Source of the DNA: Streptomyces sp. NK08204
Lineage (GTDB): Bacteria > Actinomycetota > Actinomycetes > Streptomycetales > Streptomycetaceae
Assembly: GCF_020400585.1 (NCBI RefSeq)
Contig: NZ_JAINVF010000002.1
Span: forward strand, 496,001-560,000
DNA: 64,000 nucleotides
Direction of reading: 5' to 3'
Part shown: piece after piece, positions 8,285 through 17,438 of the stretch
Layout of the letters: each line of letters opens with the position of its first letter
Numbering within the stretch: position 1 is the first letter of the stretch
Notes under the pieces: generated by a model
Databases searched by the model: none
Told to the model about the DNA's origin: nothing
The model's input: the letters and a program-made list of their open reading frames with translations, nothing else
Program-made: the position numbers and the translations under genes

Positions 8285-9178
8285 ATGGACTTCCTTCGCC
8301 CCGCCAGCTGGGAGGAGGCGCTCGCCGCGAAAGCCGAGCACCCCACCGCTGTGCCGATTGCGGGTGGCACCGATGTGATGGTCGAGATCAACTTCGACCA
8401 CCGCCGGCCCGAGTACCTCCTCGACCTGAACCGCATCGGCGACCTCTACGAATGGGAGGTCGGCGAGGAGACCGTACGGCTGGGTGCCTCCGTCCCGTAC
8501 ACCACGATCATGCAGCATCTCCGTGCCGAGCTGCCGGGCCTCGCGCTCGCCTCGCACACGGTCGCCTCCCCGCAGATCCGCAACCGCGGCGGCGTCGGCG
8601 GCAACCTCGGCACGGCCTCGCCCGCCGGTGACGCCCACCCCGCCCTCCTCGCCGCCGGCGCGGAGGTCGAGGTGGCGTCGGCGGCCCGCGGGACCCGGCT
8701 GGTCCCGATCGACGAGTTCTACACGGGCGTCAAGCGCAACGCGCTCCAGCCCGACGAACTGATCCGCGCCGTGCACGTGAAGAAGGCGGACGGACCGCAG
8801 CAGTACTCCAAGGTCGGCACCCGCAACGCCATGGTCATCGCCGTGTGCGCGTTCGGTCTCGCCCTGCACCCCGAGACCCGCACCGTCCGCACCGGCATCG
8901 GCTCCGCGGCCCCCACCCCGGTGCGGGCCGAAGCGGCCGAGGACTTCCTGAACGCGGCCCTGGAAGAGGGCGGCTTCTGGGACAACGGAAAGATCATCAG
9001 CCCGTCGGCCGCCAAACAGTTCGCGGACCTGTGCTCCGCCGCCTGCAACCCGATCGACGACGTCCGGGGCACCGCGAGCTACCGCCGCCACGCGGTCGGC
9101 GTGATGGCCCGCCGGACGCTCACCTGGACCTGGGAGTCGTACCGCGGCGCCCGCCGCGCATCGGAGGGAGCTGCGTAA
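8285..9178 (+). CDS. Xanthine dehydrogenase, FAD-binding subunit
   Basis: A 297-residue member of the CO dehydrogenase medium-subunit/FAD family. The FAD-binding motifs PIAGGTDVMVEINF (about 23-36) and NRGGVGGNLGTASPAGD (about 100-116) are present. It carries FAD between the 2Fe-2S subunit and NAD+. The ATG at 8285 is the start of the conserved MDFLRPASWEEAL. Its TAA stop overlaps the ATG of the next gene by one base, so the three xdh subunits are translationally coupled in the order FAD, 2Fe-2S, Mo. Confidence 0.92.
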   Translation: MDFLRPASWEEALAAKAEHPTAVPIAGGTDVMVEINFDHRRPEYLLDLNRIGDLYEWEVGEETVRLGASVPYTTIMQHLRAELPGLALASHTVASPQIRNRGGVGGNLGTASPAGDAHPALLAAGAEVEVASAARGTRLVPIDEFYTGVKRNALQPDELIRAVHVKKADGPQQYSKVGTRNAMVIAVCAFGLALHPETRTVRTGIGSAAPTPVRAEAAEDFLNAALEEGGFWDNGKIISPSAAKQFADLCSAACNPIDDVRGTASYRRHAVGVMARRTLTWTWESYRGARRASEGAA

Positions 9179-9759
9179 TGCGCGTCAACTTCACCGTCAA
9201 CGGACGCCCGCAGGAGGCCGACGACGTCTGGGAGGGCGAGTCCCTGCTGTACGTCCTGCGCGAACGCCTCGGACTGCCCGGCTCCAAGAACGCCTGCGAG
9301 CAGGGCGAGTGCGGCTCCTGCACCGTGCGCCTGGACGGCGTCCCGGTCTGCTCCTGCCTGGTCGCGGCCGGGCAGGCCGAGGGCCGCGAGGTCGTGACCG
9401 TCGAGGGCCTCGCGGACTACGCCCGGCAGCGCGCCGAGAGCGGCAGCGCGCGCGGCACCTGCGGTACGTCCCTGCAGGACGCCCGGCTGTGGCAGGCCAA
9501 GGGCACCGACTCCGGGACCGGCGAAGGAACGGAACTCTCCCCCGTCCAGCAGGCGTTCATCGACGCCGGCGCCGTCCAGTGCGGCTTTTGCACCCCGGGT
9601 CTGCTGGTGGCCTCCGACGAACTGCTGGAGCGCAACCCCAACCCGACCGACGCGGACATCCGCGAGGCCCTGTCGGGCAACCTGTGCCGCTGCACGGGCT
9701 ACGAGAAGATCATGGACGCGGTCCGCCTGGCCGCGGCCCGCCAGTCCGAGGGGGTCTGA
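9178..9759 (+). CDS. Xanthine dehydrogenase, 2Fe-2S subunit
   Basis: A 193-residue electron-transfer subunit. The plant-ferredoxin-type cluster ligands are CEQGECGSC plus a downstream Cys (about residues 40-60). The second all-helical cluster is bound by CGFC and CRC in CGFCTPG...LCRCTGY (about 138-180). GGAGGGAGC just upstream serves as ribosome site, inside the end of the FAD-subunit gene. A roughly 30-residue loop (about 83-112) between the two cluster domains is longer than in many homologues. It relays electrons from the molybdenum centre to FAD. Confidence 0.93.
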   Translation: MRVNFTVNGRPQEADDVWEGESLLYVLRERLGLPGSKNACEQGECGSCTVRLDGVPVCSCLVAAGQAEGREVVTVEGLADYARQRAESGSARGTCGTSLQDARLWQAKGTDSGTGEGTELSPVQQAFIDAGAVQCGFCTPGLLVASDELLERNPNPTDADIREALSGNLCRCTGYEKIMDAVRLAAARQSEGV

Positions 9760-9761
9760 GC

Positions 9762-12185
9762 ATGCCGTCCCCCAAGCTCTCCACCACGTTCGAGCAGGGT
9801 GGTGCACCCACCGGCGCTCCCACGAAGATCACGCAGGGCTCCCAGACCAAGGGCGGCATCGGCGAGTCCACGCTCCGCCCGGACGGCACCCTCAAGGTCA
9901 CCGGCGAGTTCGCGTACTCGTCCGACATGTGGCACGAGGACATGCTGTGGGGCCAGATCCTGCGCTCCACCGTCGCGCACGCCGAGATCCTGTCGATCGA
10001 CACCGCCGAGGCCCTGGCCACGCCGGGCGTCTACGCGGTCATGACGTACGACGACCTGCCGGCCGAGGTGAAGCACTACGGCCTGGAGATCCAGGACACC
10101 CCGGTCCTCGCCCACGGCAAGGTACGCCACCACGGCGAGCCCGTCGCCATCGTCGCCGCCGACCACCCGGAGACGGCCCGCCGCGCCGCCGCCAAGATCA
10201 AGGTGGAGTACAAGGAGCTGCCCGTCATCACCGACGAGGCCTCCGCCACCGCGCCCGACGCGATCCTCGTCCACGACAACCGCGACGACCACCACTGCGG
10301 GCACGTCCCGCACCCCAACATCGTGCACCGGCAGCCGATCGTCCGCGGCAACGTCGAGGAGGCCCGCAGGCGGGCCGACGTGATCGTGGAGGGCGAGTAC
10401 ACCTTCGGCATGCAGGACCAGGCCTTCCTCGGCCCCGAGTCCGGGCTCGCCGTGCCCGAGGAGGACGGCGGCGTCCACCTCTACATCGCCACCCAGTGGC
10501 TCCACTCCGACCTGCGCCAGATCGCGCCCGTCCTCGGCCTGCCCGAGGAGAAGGTGCGCATGACCCTGGCCGGCGTCGGCGGCGCCTTCGGCGGTCGCGA
10601 GGACCTGTCGATGCAGATCCACGCCTGCCTGCTGGCGCTGCGCACCGGCAAGCCGGTGAAGATCGTCTACAACCGGTTCGAGTCCTTCTTCGGACACGTC
10701 CACCGGCACCCCGCCAAGCTGTACTACGAGCACGGCGCCACCAAGGACGGCAAGCTCACGCACATGAAGTGCCGGATCGTGCTGGACGGCGGCGCCTACG
10801 CCTCGGCCTCCCCGGCGGTCGTCGGCAACGCCTCCTCGCTCTCCGTCGGCCCGTACGTCGTCGACGACGTCGACATCGAGGCCATCGCCCTCTACACCAA
10901 CAACCCGCCCTGCGGCGCGATGCGTGGCTTCGGCGCGGTCCAGGCGTGCTTCGCCTACGAGGCACAGATGGACAAGCTCGCGAAGAAGCTCGGCATGGAC
11001 CCGGTGGAGTTCCGCCAGCTGAACGCGATGGAACAGGGCACGGTCATGCCGACCGGGCAGCCGGTCGACTCCCCGGCCCCGGTCGCCGAACTCCTGCGCC
11101 GCGTCAAGGCGATGCCGATGCCGCCCGAGCGCCAGTGGGAGTCCAGCGAGGGCGCCGACGTACGGCAGCTGCCCGGAGGCCTGTCCAACACCACGCACGG
11201 CGAGGGCGTCGTACGCGGGGTCGGCTACGCGGTCGGCATCAAGAACGTCGGCTTCTCCGAGGGGTTCGACGACTACTCCACCGCCAAGGTGCGCATGGAG
11301 GTCGTGGGCGGGCAGCCGGTCGCGACCGTGCACACCGCGATGGCGGAGGTCGGACAGGGCGGGGTCACCGTCCACGCGCAGATCGCCCGCACCGAGCTCG
11401 GTGTCACCCAGGTGACCATCCATCCCGCCGACACCCAGGTGGGCAGCGCCGGTTCGACCTCCGCCTCCCGGCAGACGTATGTCACCGGCGGCGCCGTCAA
11501 GAACGCCTGCGAACTCGTGCGGGAGAAGGTCCTTGAGATCGGCCGGCGCAAGTTCGGCACCTATCACCCGGCCTGGGCCACCGCCGAACTCCTGCTGGAG
11601 GACGGAAAGGTGGTGACCGACGGCGGTGAGGTCCTCGGCGACCTGGTCGACGTCCTCGAGGACGAGGTCGTGGAGGTCGAGGAGGAGTGGCGGCACCGGC
11701 CGACCGAGGCCTTCGACCTGCGCACCGGCCAGGGCAACGGACACGTGCAGTACTCCTTCGCCGCCCACCGCGCCGTCGTCGAGGTCGACACCGAGCTCGG
11801 CCTGGTCAAGGTGATCGAGCTGGCCTGCGCCCAGGACGTCGGCAAGGCGCTGAACCCGCTCTCCGTCGTCGGCCAGATCCAGGGCGGCACGACGCAGGGC
11901 CTGGGTGTGGCGGTGATGGAGGAGATCATCGTCGACCCGAAGACCGCCAAGGTCAGGAACCCCTCCTTCACGGACTACCTGATCCCCACGATTCTCGACA
12001 CGCCGACCATCCCGGTCGACGTGCTCGAACTCGCCGACGAGCACGCCCCGTACGGGCTGCGCGGCATCGGCGAGGCCCCGACGCTGTCGTCCACCCCGGC
12101 CGTCCTCGCGGCGATCCGGAACGCGACGGGACTGGAGCTCGACCGCACTCCGGTACGGCCCGAGCACCTCACGGGAACCGCGTAA
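9762..12185 (+). CDS. Xanthine dehydrogenase, molybdopterin-binding subunit
   Basis: An 807-residue catalytic subunit that oxidises hypoxanthine and xanthine to urate. Molybdenum-cofactor motifs are clear: GVGGAFGGRED (about 269-279), GAMRGFGAVQA (about 386-396), QGGTTQGLG and the C-terminal GLRGIGEAPT with the catalytic Glu. It begins 2 bases after the 2Fe-2S gene. The first about 35 residues are a poorly conserved extension. Purine specificity rests on the operon context: PucR, purine permease, XdhC and urate genes nearby. Confidence 0.93.
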   Translation: MPSPKLSTTFEQGGAPTGAPTKITQGSQTKGGIGESTLRPDGTLKVTGEFAYSSDMWHEDMLWGQILRSTVAHAEILSIDTAEALATPGVYAVMTYDDLPAEVKHYGLEIQDTPVLAHGKVRHHGEPVAIVAADHPETARRAAAKIKVEYKELPVITDEASATAPDAILVHDNRDDHHCGHVPHPNIVHRQPIVRGNVEEARRRADVIVEGEYTFGMQDQAFLGPESGLAVPEEDGGVHLYIATQWLHSDLRQIAPVLGLPEEKVRMTLAGVGGAFGGREDLSMQIHACLLALRTGKPVKIVYNRFESFFGHVHRHPAKLYYEHGATKDGKLTHMKCRIVLDGGAYASASPAVVGNASSLSVGPYVVDDVDIEAIALYTNNPPCGAMRGFGAVQACFAYEAQMDKLAKKLGMDPVEFRQLNAMEQGTVMPTGQPVDSPAPVAELLRRVKAMPMPPERQWESSEGADVRQLPGGLSNTTHGEGVVRGVGYAVGIKNVGFSEGFDDYSTAKVRMEVVGGQPVATVHTAMAEVGQGGVTVHAQIARTELGVTQVTIHPADTQVGSAGSTSASRQTYVTGGAVKNACELVREKVLEIGRRKFGTYHPAWATAELLLEDGKVVTDGGEVLGDLVDVLEDEVVEVEEEWRHRPTEAFDLRTGQGNGHVQYSFAAHRAVVEVDTELGLVKVIELACAQDVGKALNPLSVVGQIQGGTTQGLGVAVMEEIIVDPKTAKVRNPSFTDYLIPTILDTPTIPVDVLELADEHAPYGLRGIGEAPTLSSTPAVLAAIRNATGLELDRTPVRPEHLTGTA

Positions 12186-12392
12186 CAACCGAGCTCTCCG
12201 GGCGGCGCAGGGAACGTCACACACTCCGCCGCGCCGCCCGGAGGAACCTCCTTCGAGTCCGCACCGCTCGCGGTCCTTGAAGTACCAGGAAATTCGTTCG
12301 TCTCGGGCCGTCCCCCGGGTCGTCCATTCCCAAATCCCGTGCGCGGTAGGGACGTTGCACGGGTGCCCCTGTGAACCTTGGGAGATGGCACC

Positions 12393-13850
12393 ATGACCCA
12401 GCAGTCAGTGGAGCCGAGGACCGCAAGCGAGGACGCCGGCGAAGGCAGCCGCGTCCCCGCAGGCCGGTCCTGGCTCGACCGGTACTTCCACATATCCCGC
12501 AGAGGATCCACCCTCGCGCGTGAGGTGCGCGGCGGCATCACCACCTTCATGGCGATGGCCTACATCCTCCTGCTCAACCCGCTCATCCTGTCCGGCAAGG
12601 ACGTGTCGGGGGACACGCTCGGCCAGAAGGCCCTCATCACCGCGACGGCGCTCGCGGCGGCCGTCACCACGCTGCTGATGGGTTTCGCCGGCAAGGTGCC
12701 CCTCGCGCTCGCCGCCGGCCTCTCCGTCTCCGGCGTCCTGTCCACCCAGGTCGCACCCGAGATGACCTGGCCGCAGGCCATGGGCATGTGCGTGATGTAC
12801 GGCGCGGTCATCATGCTGCTGGTCGTCACCGGCCTGCGAGAGATGATCATGAACGCGATCCCGCTGGCGCTCAAGCACGGCATCACCATGGGCATCGGCT
12901 TGTTCATCGCGTTCATCGGTTTCTACAAGTCCGGCTTCGTCCACCAGGGCAAGGGCGGCCCGGTCACCCTCGGTTCCACGGGCCAGCTCACCGGCTGGCC
13001 GGTGCTGCTCTTCGCCGCCACCCTGCTGCTGATCTTCATGCTCCAGGCCCGCGACGTCCCCGGCGCCATCCTGATCGGCATCGTCTCCGGCACCGCCGCC
13101 GCCGCCGTCCTCAACGGCCTCGGCGTCATCGACCCGCGGCAGTGGGCCAACGGCGCCCCCGAACTGCACGGCGGTGCCGTCTCGATGCCCGACTTCTCGC
13201 TCCTCGGACACGTGGAGTTCGGCGGCTGGGAGAAGGTCGGCGCGATGACCGTCGGCATGATCGTCTTCACGCTCGTGCTCGCCGGGTTCTTCGACGCGAT
13301 GGCCACCATCATCGGCGTCGGCACCGAGGCCGACCTGGCCGACGACAAGGGCCGGATGCCCGGCCTGTCCAAGGCGCTGTTCATCGACGGCGCCGGCGGT
13401 GCGATCGGCGGCTTCGCCGGCGGCTCCGGCCAGACCGTCTTCATCGAGTCCGCCACCGGTGTCGGCGAAGGCGCCCGCACGGGTCTGGCCTCGGTCGTCA
13501 CCGGTCTGCTGTTCGCGGCCGGTCTGTTCTTCAGCCCGCTGACCGCGATCGTCCCGCAGGAGGTCGCCTCCGCGGCCCTCGTCGTCATCGGCGCGACGAT
13601 GATGATGAACGCGCGGCACGTGGACTGGGCCGACCGCGCCACGGCGATCCCCGTCTTCCTGACCGTCGTCCTGATGCCGTTCACGTACACCATCACCACC
13701 GGTGTCGCCGCGGGCGTCATCTCCTACGTGGCCATCAAGGCGGCCCAGGGCAAGGCCCGCGAGATCGGCGCGTTCATGTGGGGTCTGACGGTCGTCTTCT
13801 TGATCTACTTCGCACTCCACCCCATCGAGGCGTGGCTGGGCGTGCAGTAG
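12393..13850 (+). CDS. NCS2-family purine permease (guanine/hypoxanthine type)
   Basis: A 485-residue polytopic transporter of the AzgA/PbuG-like branch of nucleobase:cation symporters. Conserved segments are GGITTFMAMAYILLLNP (first membrane helix, about residues 48-64), the Gly-rich helix GITMGIGLFIAFIGFYKSG, and FFDAMATIIGVGTEADL. About 12 membrane helices are expected. The ATG at 12393 follows GGGAGA. It is 207 bp downstream of the Mo subunit and directly followed by the XdhC gene, so it probably supplies substrate to the dehydrogenase. Confidence 0.88.
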   Translation: MTQQSVEPRTASEDAGEGSRVPAGRSWLDRYFHISRRGSTLAREVRGGITTFMAMAYILLLNPLILSGKDVSGDTLGQKALITATALAAAVTTLLMGFAGKVPLALAAGLSVSGVLSTQVAPEMTWPQAMGMCVMYGAVIMLLVVTGLREMIMNAIPLALKHGITMGIGLFIAFIGFYKSGFVHQGKGGPVTLGSTGQLTGWPVLLFAATLLLIFMLQARDVPGAILIGIVSGTAAAAVLNGLGVIDPRQWANGAPELHGGAVSMPDFSLLGHVEFGGWEKVGAMTVGMIVFTLVLAGFFDAMATIIGVGTEADLADDKGRMPGLSKALFIDGAGGAIGGFAGGSGQTVFIESATGVGEGARTGLASVVTGLLFAAGLFFSPLTAIVPQEVASAALVVIGATMMMNARHVDWADRATAIPVFLTVVLMPFTYTITTGVAAGVISYVAIKAAQGKAREIGAFMWGLTVVFLIYFALHPIEAWLGVQ

Positions 13851-13898
13851 CCGCCCTGTCGAACGTCCCTTCCGTACAACCCGTGAGGAGACCCAGAG

Positions 13899-15098
13899 AT
13901 GCTGGACATCGCCGAAGAGCTGAACCGGTGGGTCGAGCAGGGCCGTGACTTCGCCGTCGCGACGGTGGTGGCCGTCGGCGGCAGCGCCCCGCGCCAGCCC
14001 GGCGCCGCCCTCGCGGTGGACGCCGACGGCACGGCCGTCGGCTCGGTCTCCGGCGGGTGCGTGGAGGGCGCCGTGTACGAGCTGTGCCGACAGGCGCTGG
14101 AGGACGGCGAGACCGTCGTCGAACGCTTCGGGTACAGCGACGAGGACGCGTTCGCCGTCGGCCTGACCTGTGGCGGCGTCATCGACATCCTCGTCACCCC
14201 GGTACGGGCGGACGGTCCCGCCCGGCCGGTGATCGCGACCGCGCTGGCCGCCGCTGTCCGTAGGGAGGCGGCGGCGGTCGCGCGGATCGTCTCGGGCCCC
14301 GCCGAACTGCTGGGCCGGGCCCTCCTGGTCCGCCCCGGCGGCTCCCCCGACAGTTCCTCCCGCGGCTCCACCAGTGGCTCCTGGGACGGCTCCTACGACG
14401 GCGGCTTCGGCGCCCACCCCGAGCTGGACCGCACCGTCGCCGCCGAGGCCGCCGCCTTCCTGGACGCGGGCCGCACCGGCACCCTGGAGATCGGCGAGCA
14501 GGGCTCGCGCTGCGGAGCACCCCTCACGGTGCTGGTCGAGTCATCCGTCCCCGCGCCGCGCATGATCGTCTTCGGTGCGATCGACTTCGCCTCGGCGCTG
14601 GTCCGCGTCGGCAAGTTCCTGAACTACCACGTGACGGTGTGCGACGCCCGGCCCGTCTTCGCCACGAGGACCCGCTTCCCCGAGGCCGAGGACATCGTCG
14701 TCGAGTGGCCCCACACGTACCTGGAGCGCACCGCCGTCGACGGCCGCACCGTCCTCTGCGTCCTCACCCACGACGCCAAGTTCGACGTACCCCTGCTCCA
14801 ACTGGCCCTGCGCCTGCCGGTCGCCTACGTCGGCGCCATGGGCTCGCGCCGCACCCACCTGGACCGCAACAGACGGCTGCGGGAGGCCGGCGTCACCGAA
14901 CTGGAACTGGCCCGGCTGCGTTCCCCGATCGGCCTGGACCTCGGCGCCCGTACGCCGGAGGAGACGGCCCTGTCGATCGCCGCGGAGATCGTCGCGGCCC
15001 GGCGGGGCGGCAGCGGGGTGCCGCTGACCGGCGCGCACACCCCGATCCACCACGACACGGCGGCACGGCCGACGGGGCGGATCGGCTCGGTGGCCTGA
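13899..15098 (+). CDS. XdhC/CoxI-family molybdenum-cofactor maturation factor
   Basis: A 399-residue protein. The N-terminal XdhC signature includes GGSAPRQPGAALAV and GSVSGGCVEGAV (about residues 28-60). The C-terminal Rossmann-type domain ends with AYVGAMGSRRTHLDR. Known members bind sulfurated molybdenum cofactor and insert it into xanthine dehydrogenase. A Ser/Gly-rich linker (about 148-170) separates the domains. GAGGAGA lies 8 bases before the ATG. Spacing of 48 bp from the permease suggests the same transcript. Confidence 0.9.
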   Translation: MLDIAEELNRWVEQGRDFAVATVVAVGGSAPRQPGAALAVDADGTAVGSVSGGCVEGAVYELCRQALEDGETVVERFGYSDEDAFAVGLTCGGVIDILVTPVRADGPARPVIATALAAAVRREAAAVARIVSGPAELLGRALLVRPGGSPDSSSRGSTSGSWDGSYDGGFGAHPELDRTVAAEAAAFLDAGRTGTLEIGEQGSRCGAPLTVLVESSVPAPRMIVFGAIDFASALVRVGKFLNYHVTVCDARPVFATRTRFPEAEDIVVEWPHTYLERTAVDGRTVLCVLTHDAKFDVPLLQLALRLPVAYVGAMGSRRTHLDRNRRLREAGVTELELARLRSPIGLDLGARTPEETALSIAAEIVAARRGGSGVPLTGAHTPIHHDTAARPTGRIGSVA

Positions 15099-15108
15099 GC
15101 GGCCCGCA

Positions 15109-15152
15109 CCGGAAGGGCGCGTGCCGTCCGCCGGAAGGGCGGGTGCCGTCCG
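15109..15152. repeat. Two tandem copies of a 22-bp unit
   Basis: The unit, which starts CCGGAAGGGC and ends GTGCCGTCCG, occurs at 15109-15130 and 15131-15152 with one mismatch. It lies between the XdhC gene and the LysE-type gene. Confidence 0.8.
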
Positions 15153-15203
15153 TGGGGGAAAACGGCTTGCCGGAGGCGGCGGGCCCTGTGTTTGCATGAG
15201 CCC

Positions 15204-15845
15204 ATGGTGTCCACCGACCGGCTGTCGGCCTTCGCGGCCCTGTCCTTGCTGCTGATAGTGATCCCCGGCCCCAGCGTGCTCTTCGTGATCGGCCGGGCGC
15301 TCGCCCACGGGCGGCGTGCCGCGCTGACCACCGTCGTCGGGAACACCATCGGTGCCTACACGCTCGTCGTGGCCGTGGCCCTCGGCGTCGGCTCGGTCGT
15401 GCAACGCTCGGTCCTGGTCTTCACCGCCCTGAAATTCGCGGGCGCCGCCTACCTCGTGTACCTCGGTGTCAAGGCCTGGCGGCAGCGCGGGTCGCTGCGG
15501 GCGGCGTTCACCGGGTCCGAGGCGGCGCCGCACGGCGGTCTGCGCACTCTGTGGGAGGGGTTCGCGGTCGGGGTGGCCAACCCCAAGACCGTCGTGTTCT
15601 TCGCCGCCGTGCTGCCCCAGTTCGTCGACCGCGAGCAGGGACACGTCCCGGGGCAGATGCTCCTGCTCGGCCTGGTCTTCAACGTCATCGCGATCGCCTC
15701 CGACAGCCTCTGGGGACTGGTCGCCTCGGCCGCCCGTGACTGGTTCGCCCGCTCCCCGCGCCGACTGTCCGTGGTAGGCGGGGTCGGTGGCCTGACGATG
15801 ATCGGCCTCGGCGTGACGGTGGCCGTGACGGGCCGCAAGGACTGA
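15204..15845 (+). CDS. LysE/RhtB-family exporter
   Basis: A 213-residue membrane protein of the amino-acid exporter family. It has the N-terminal ALSLLLIVIPGPSVLFVIG motif (about residues 9-27) followed by five to six hydrophobic helices, including FAVGVANPKTVVFFAAVLPQF. The ATG at 15204 is used; a TTG four codons upstream is less likely. Probable proton-coupled export of an amino acid or related metabolite; the substrate cannot be assigned. Confidence 0.85.
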   Translation: MVSTDRLSAFAALSLLLIVIPGPSVLFVIGRALAHGRRAALTTVVGNTIGAYTLVVAVALGVGSVVQRSVLVFTALKFAGAAYLVYLGVKAWRQRGSLRAAFTGSEAAPHGGLRTLWEGFAVGVANPKTVVFFAAVLPQFVDREQGHVPGQMLLLGLVFNVIAIASDSLWGLVASAARDWFARSPRRLSVVGGVGGLTMIGLGVTVAVTGRKD

Positions 15846-15905
15846 GCGGCTCCGCAGCCTTCCGCGTGCCTGCGCAACGCCGGTCGAGCGCCTTGGCGGC
15901 GCCGG

Positions 15906-16346
15906 TCACGCCGTTCTCAGCAGCCGGTTCACGGCCCGCTCGAACACCGTACGGCCCGCCCGCGCCACCAGGCCGTCGCACCAGCCGGGCAGGAACCGCA
16001 GCCGCAGATCCTCCCGCCACACCACCCGGCTCCGGCCCCTGGGCCCCGGCCGGACCTCGATCTCCGCCCAGCCCCGCACCGTCCGCCCGCGCTTCTCCAG
16101 CCGGCACAGCCCCGGCTCGCCGTCGGCGGGCGGGCGCCAGACGGTCACCTCCATCACGTCGTCGAGGACCAGCGGCCCGAGGCCCGAGCGGGCCACGAAA
16201 CGCGTGCCCTCGCGGGTCGGCGCGGACGTGACCACGATGATCCGGGTCAGCGGGACCACGCCGGAGTGGCGGGGCCACTCGGTGAGCCGACGCCACGCCT
16301 CGTCGAGGGGGAGCGGGGTCGTACGTTCGAAGGAAAAGACCGGCAC
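15906..16346 (-). CDS. SRPBCC (START-like) family protein
   Basis: A 146-residue single-domain protein beginning FSFERTTPLPLDEAWRRLTEW, the usual start of the polyketide-cyclase/dehydrase-like SRPBCC fold, and ending in a long amphipathic helix (AGRTVFERAVNRLLRTA). These helix-grip proteins bind hydrophobic ligands; the ligand is unknown. It starts with GTG at 16346. It converges with the LysE-type gene (61 bp between stops). Confidence 0.75.
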   Translation of the reverse strand: MPVFSFERTTPLPLDEAWRRLTEWPRHSGVVPLTRIIVVTSAPTREGTRFVARSGLGPLVLDDVMEVTVWRPPADGEPGLCRLEKRGRTVRGWAEIEVRPGPRGRSRVVWREDLRLRFLPGWCDGLVARAGRTVFERAVNRLLRTA

Positions 16347-16559
16347 GGCACGATCCTAGGCAATTGCCGCCCGTCACCTGCGTGTTCGCCGATTCCTCCC
16401 CCGTTCGGCGCACGTCGGCCCCACGTGCCCCGCCCCCACGGGCCCGCTCCCGGACATGCGGGGACTGCGCACGCGGTATCTAGAAGACATGTTCGAATTC
16501 TCCGTAAGGGCTCCGCCGTAGCACCATGGAAAGAGGGGCTCCCGCGGAGGAGGATGACC

Positions 16560-17210
16560 ATGCGCTTCCGGGACCGCGCCGAAGCCGGCCGGGAACTCGC
16601 CGGACTGCTGAGCGACCTGCGGGACGGGGGAGACCTCGCCGACCCGGTCGTGCTCGCCCTGCCCCGGGGCGGGATCGCCGTGGCCGAGCCGGTCGCCAGA
16701 GCTCTCGCCGCCCCGCTCGACGTCCTCGTCGTACGCAAGATCGGTGCCCCGCACCACGAGGAGTTCGCCGTGGGCGCGCTCGTCGACGACGACCCGCCGT
16801 TCCTCGACGCCGGCACCCTCGACATGCTCGGCCTCACCGAGGACGCCCTCGCCCCGGCCGTGGAGCGGGAGCGGCGCGAACTGCACCGGCGCGAGCGGGT
16901 CTACCGGGGCGACAGCCCGCCGCCCGACCTGGCCGGCCGCACGGTGATCGTCGTCGACGACGGGCTGGCCACCGGCGCCACCGCCCACGTCGCCCTGCGT
17001 CACGTCCGGCACCGCGACCCCGCCCGGCTCGTCCTGGCCGTCCCGGTCGGCGCCCCGGACGCCGTCCACCGGCTCTCCGCCGAGGCCGATCTGGTCGTGT
17101 GCCCGCACCGGCCGGCCGGCTTCTCCGCCGTCGGCCAGTGGTACGACGACTTCGGCCAGCTGACCGACGCCGACGTGCTCGACCTGCTGCACGCCTCGCA
17201 CGGACACTGA
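16560..17210 (+). CDS. Phosphoribosyltransferase-fold protein
   Basis: A 216-residue type I PRTase-like protein. The PRPP-binding loop VIVVDDGLATGAT lies around residues 128-140, and VLALPRGGIAVAEPVA near the N terminus is typical of this actinomycete subgroup. ATG at 16560 is favoured because GGAGG (16546-16550) is 9 bases away; ATG at 16554 would leave only 3. The base acceptor is not predictable, and these single-domain proteins are often of unknown function. The 3' end runs directly into a 17-bp tandem repeat array. Confidence 0.8.
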   Translation: MRFRDRAEAGRELAGLLSDLRDGGDLADPVVLALPRGGIAVAEPVARALAAPLDVLVVRKIGAPHHEEFAVGALVDDDPPFLDAGTLDMLGLTEDALAPAVERERRELHRRERVYRGDSPPPDLAGRTVIVVDDGLATGATAHVALRHVRHRDPARLVLAVPVGAPDAVHRLSAEADLVVCPHRPAGFSAVGQWYDDFGQLTDADVLDLLHASHGH

Positions 17211-17278
17211 GCCCGAACGGACACCGGGCCCGAACGGACACCGGGCCCGAACGGACACCGGGCCCGCACGGACACCGG
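17211..17278. repeat. 17-bp tandem array, four copies
   Basis: The unit GCCCGAACGGACACCGG is repeated at 17211, 17228, 17245 and 17262; the last copy has one change. The stop codon region of the PRTase gene just before it (GCACGGACACTGA) looks like a degenerate fifth copy. Each junction contains CCGGGCCCG, which is nearly self-complementary. Confidence 0.9.
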
Positions 17279-17438
17279 GCCCGCCCCGAAACGGGTGCGC
17301 GCTGAGGCCGGGGGCGCATCGAAAAATCGGGCGCGTCCGGCACCGAAACCCCCAACGGCTGCGGGAGACCGATCTGCACCGCTCAACTCCGTGCACACCA
17401 GTAGTAACGAGGTCATACGCGGAGTAGCCTCGGGTGCC

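Noticed and set aside
9699..12224. Long minus-strand open frame opposite the xanthine dehydrogenase Mo subunit
   Set aside because: Shadow of a strongly conserved gene; no start-site support and low-complexity product.
12405..14417. Minus-strand open frame opposite the purine permease and XdhC genes
   Set aside because: Asp/Gly/Arg-rich shadow frame crossing two real genes.
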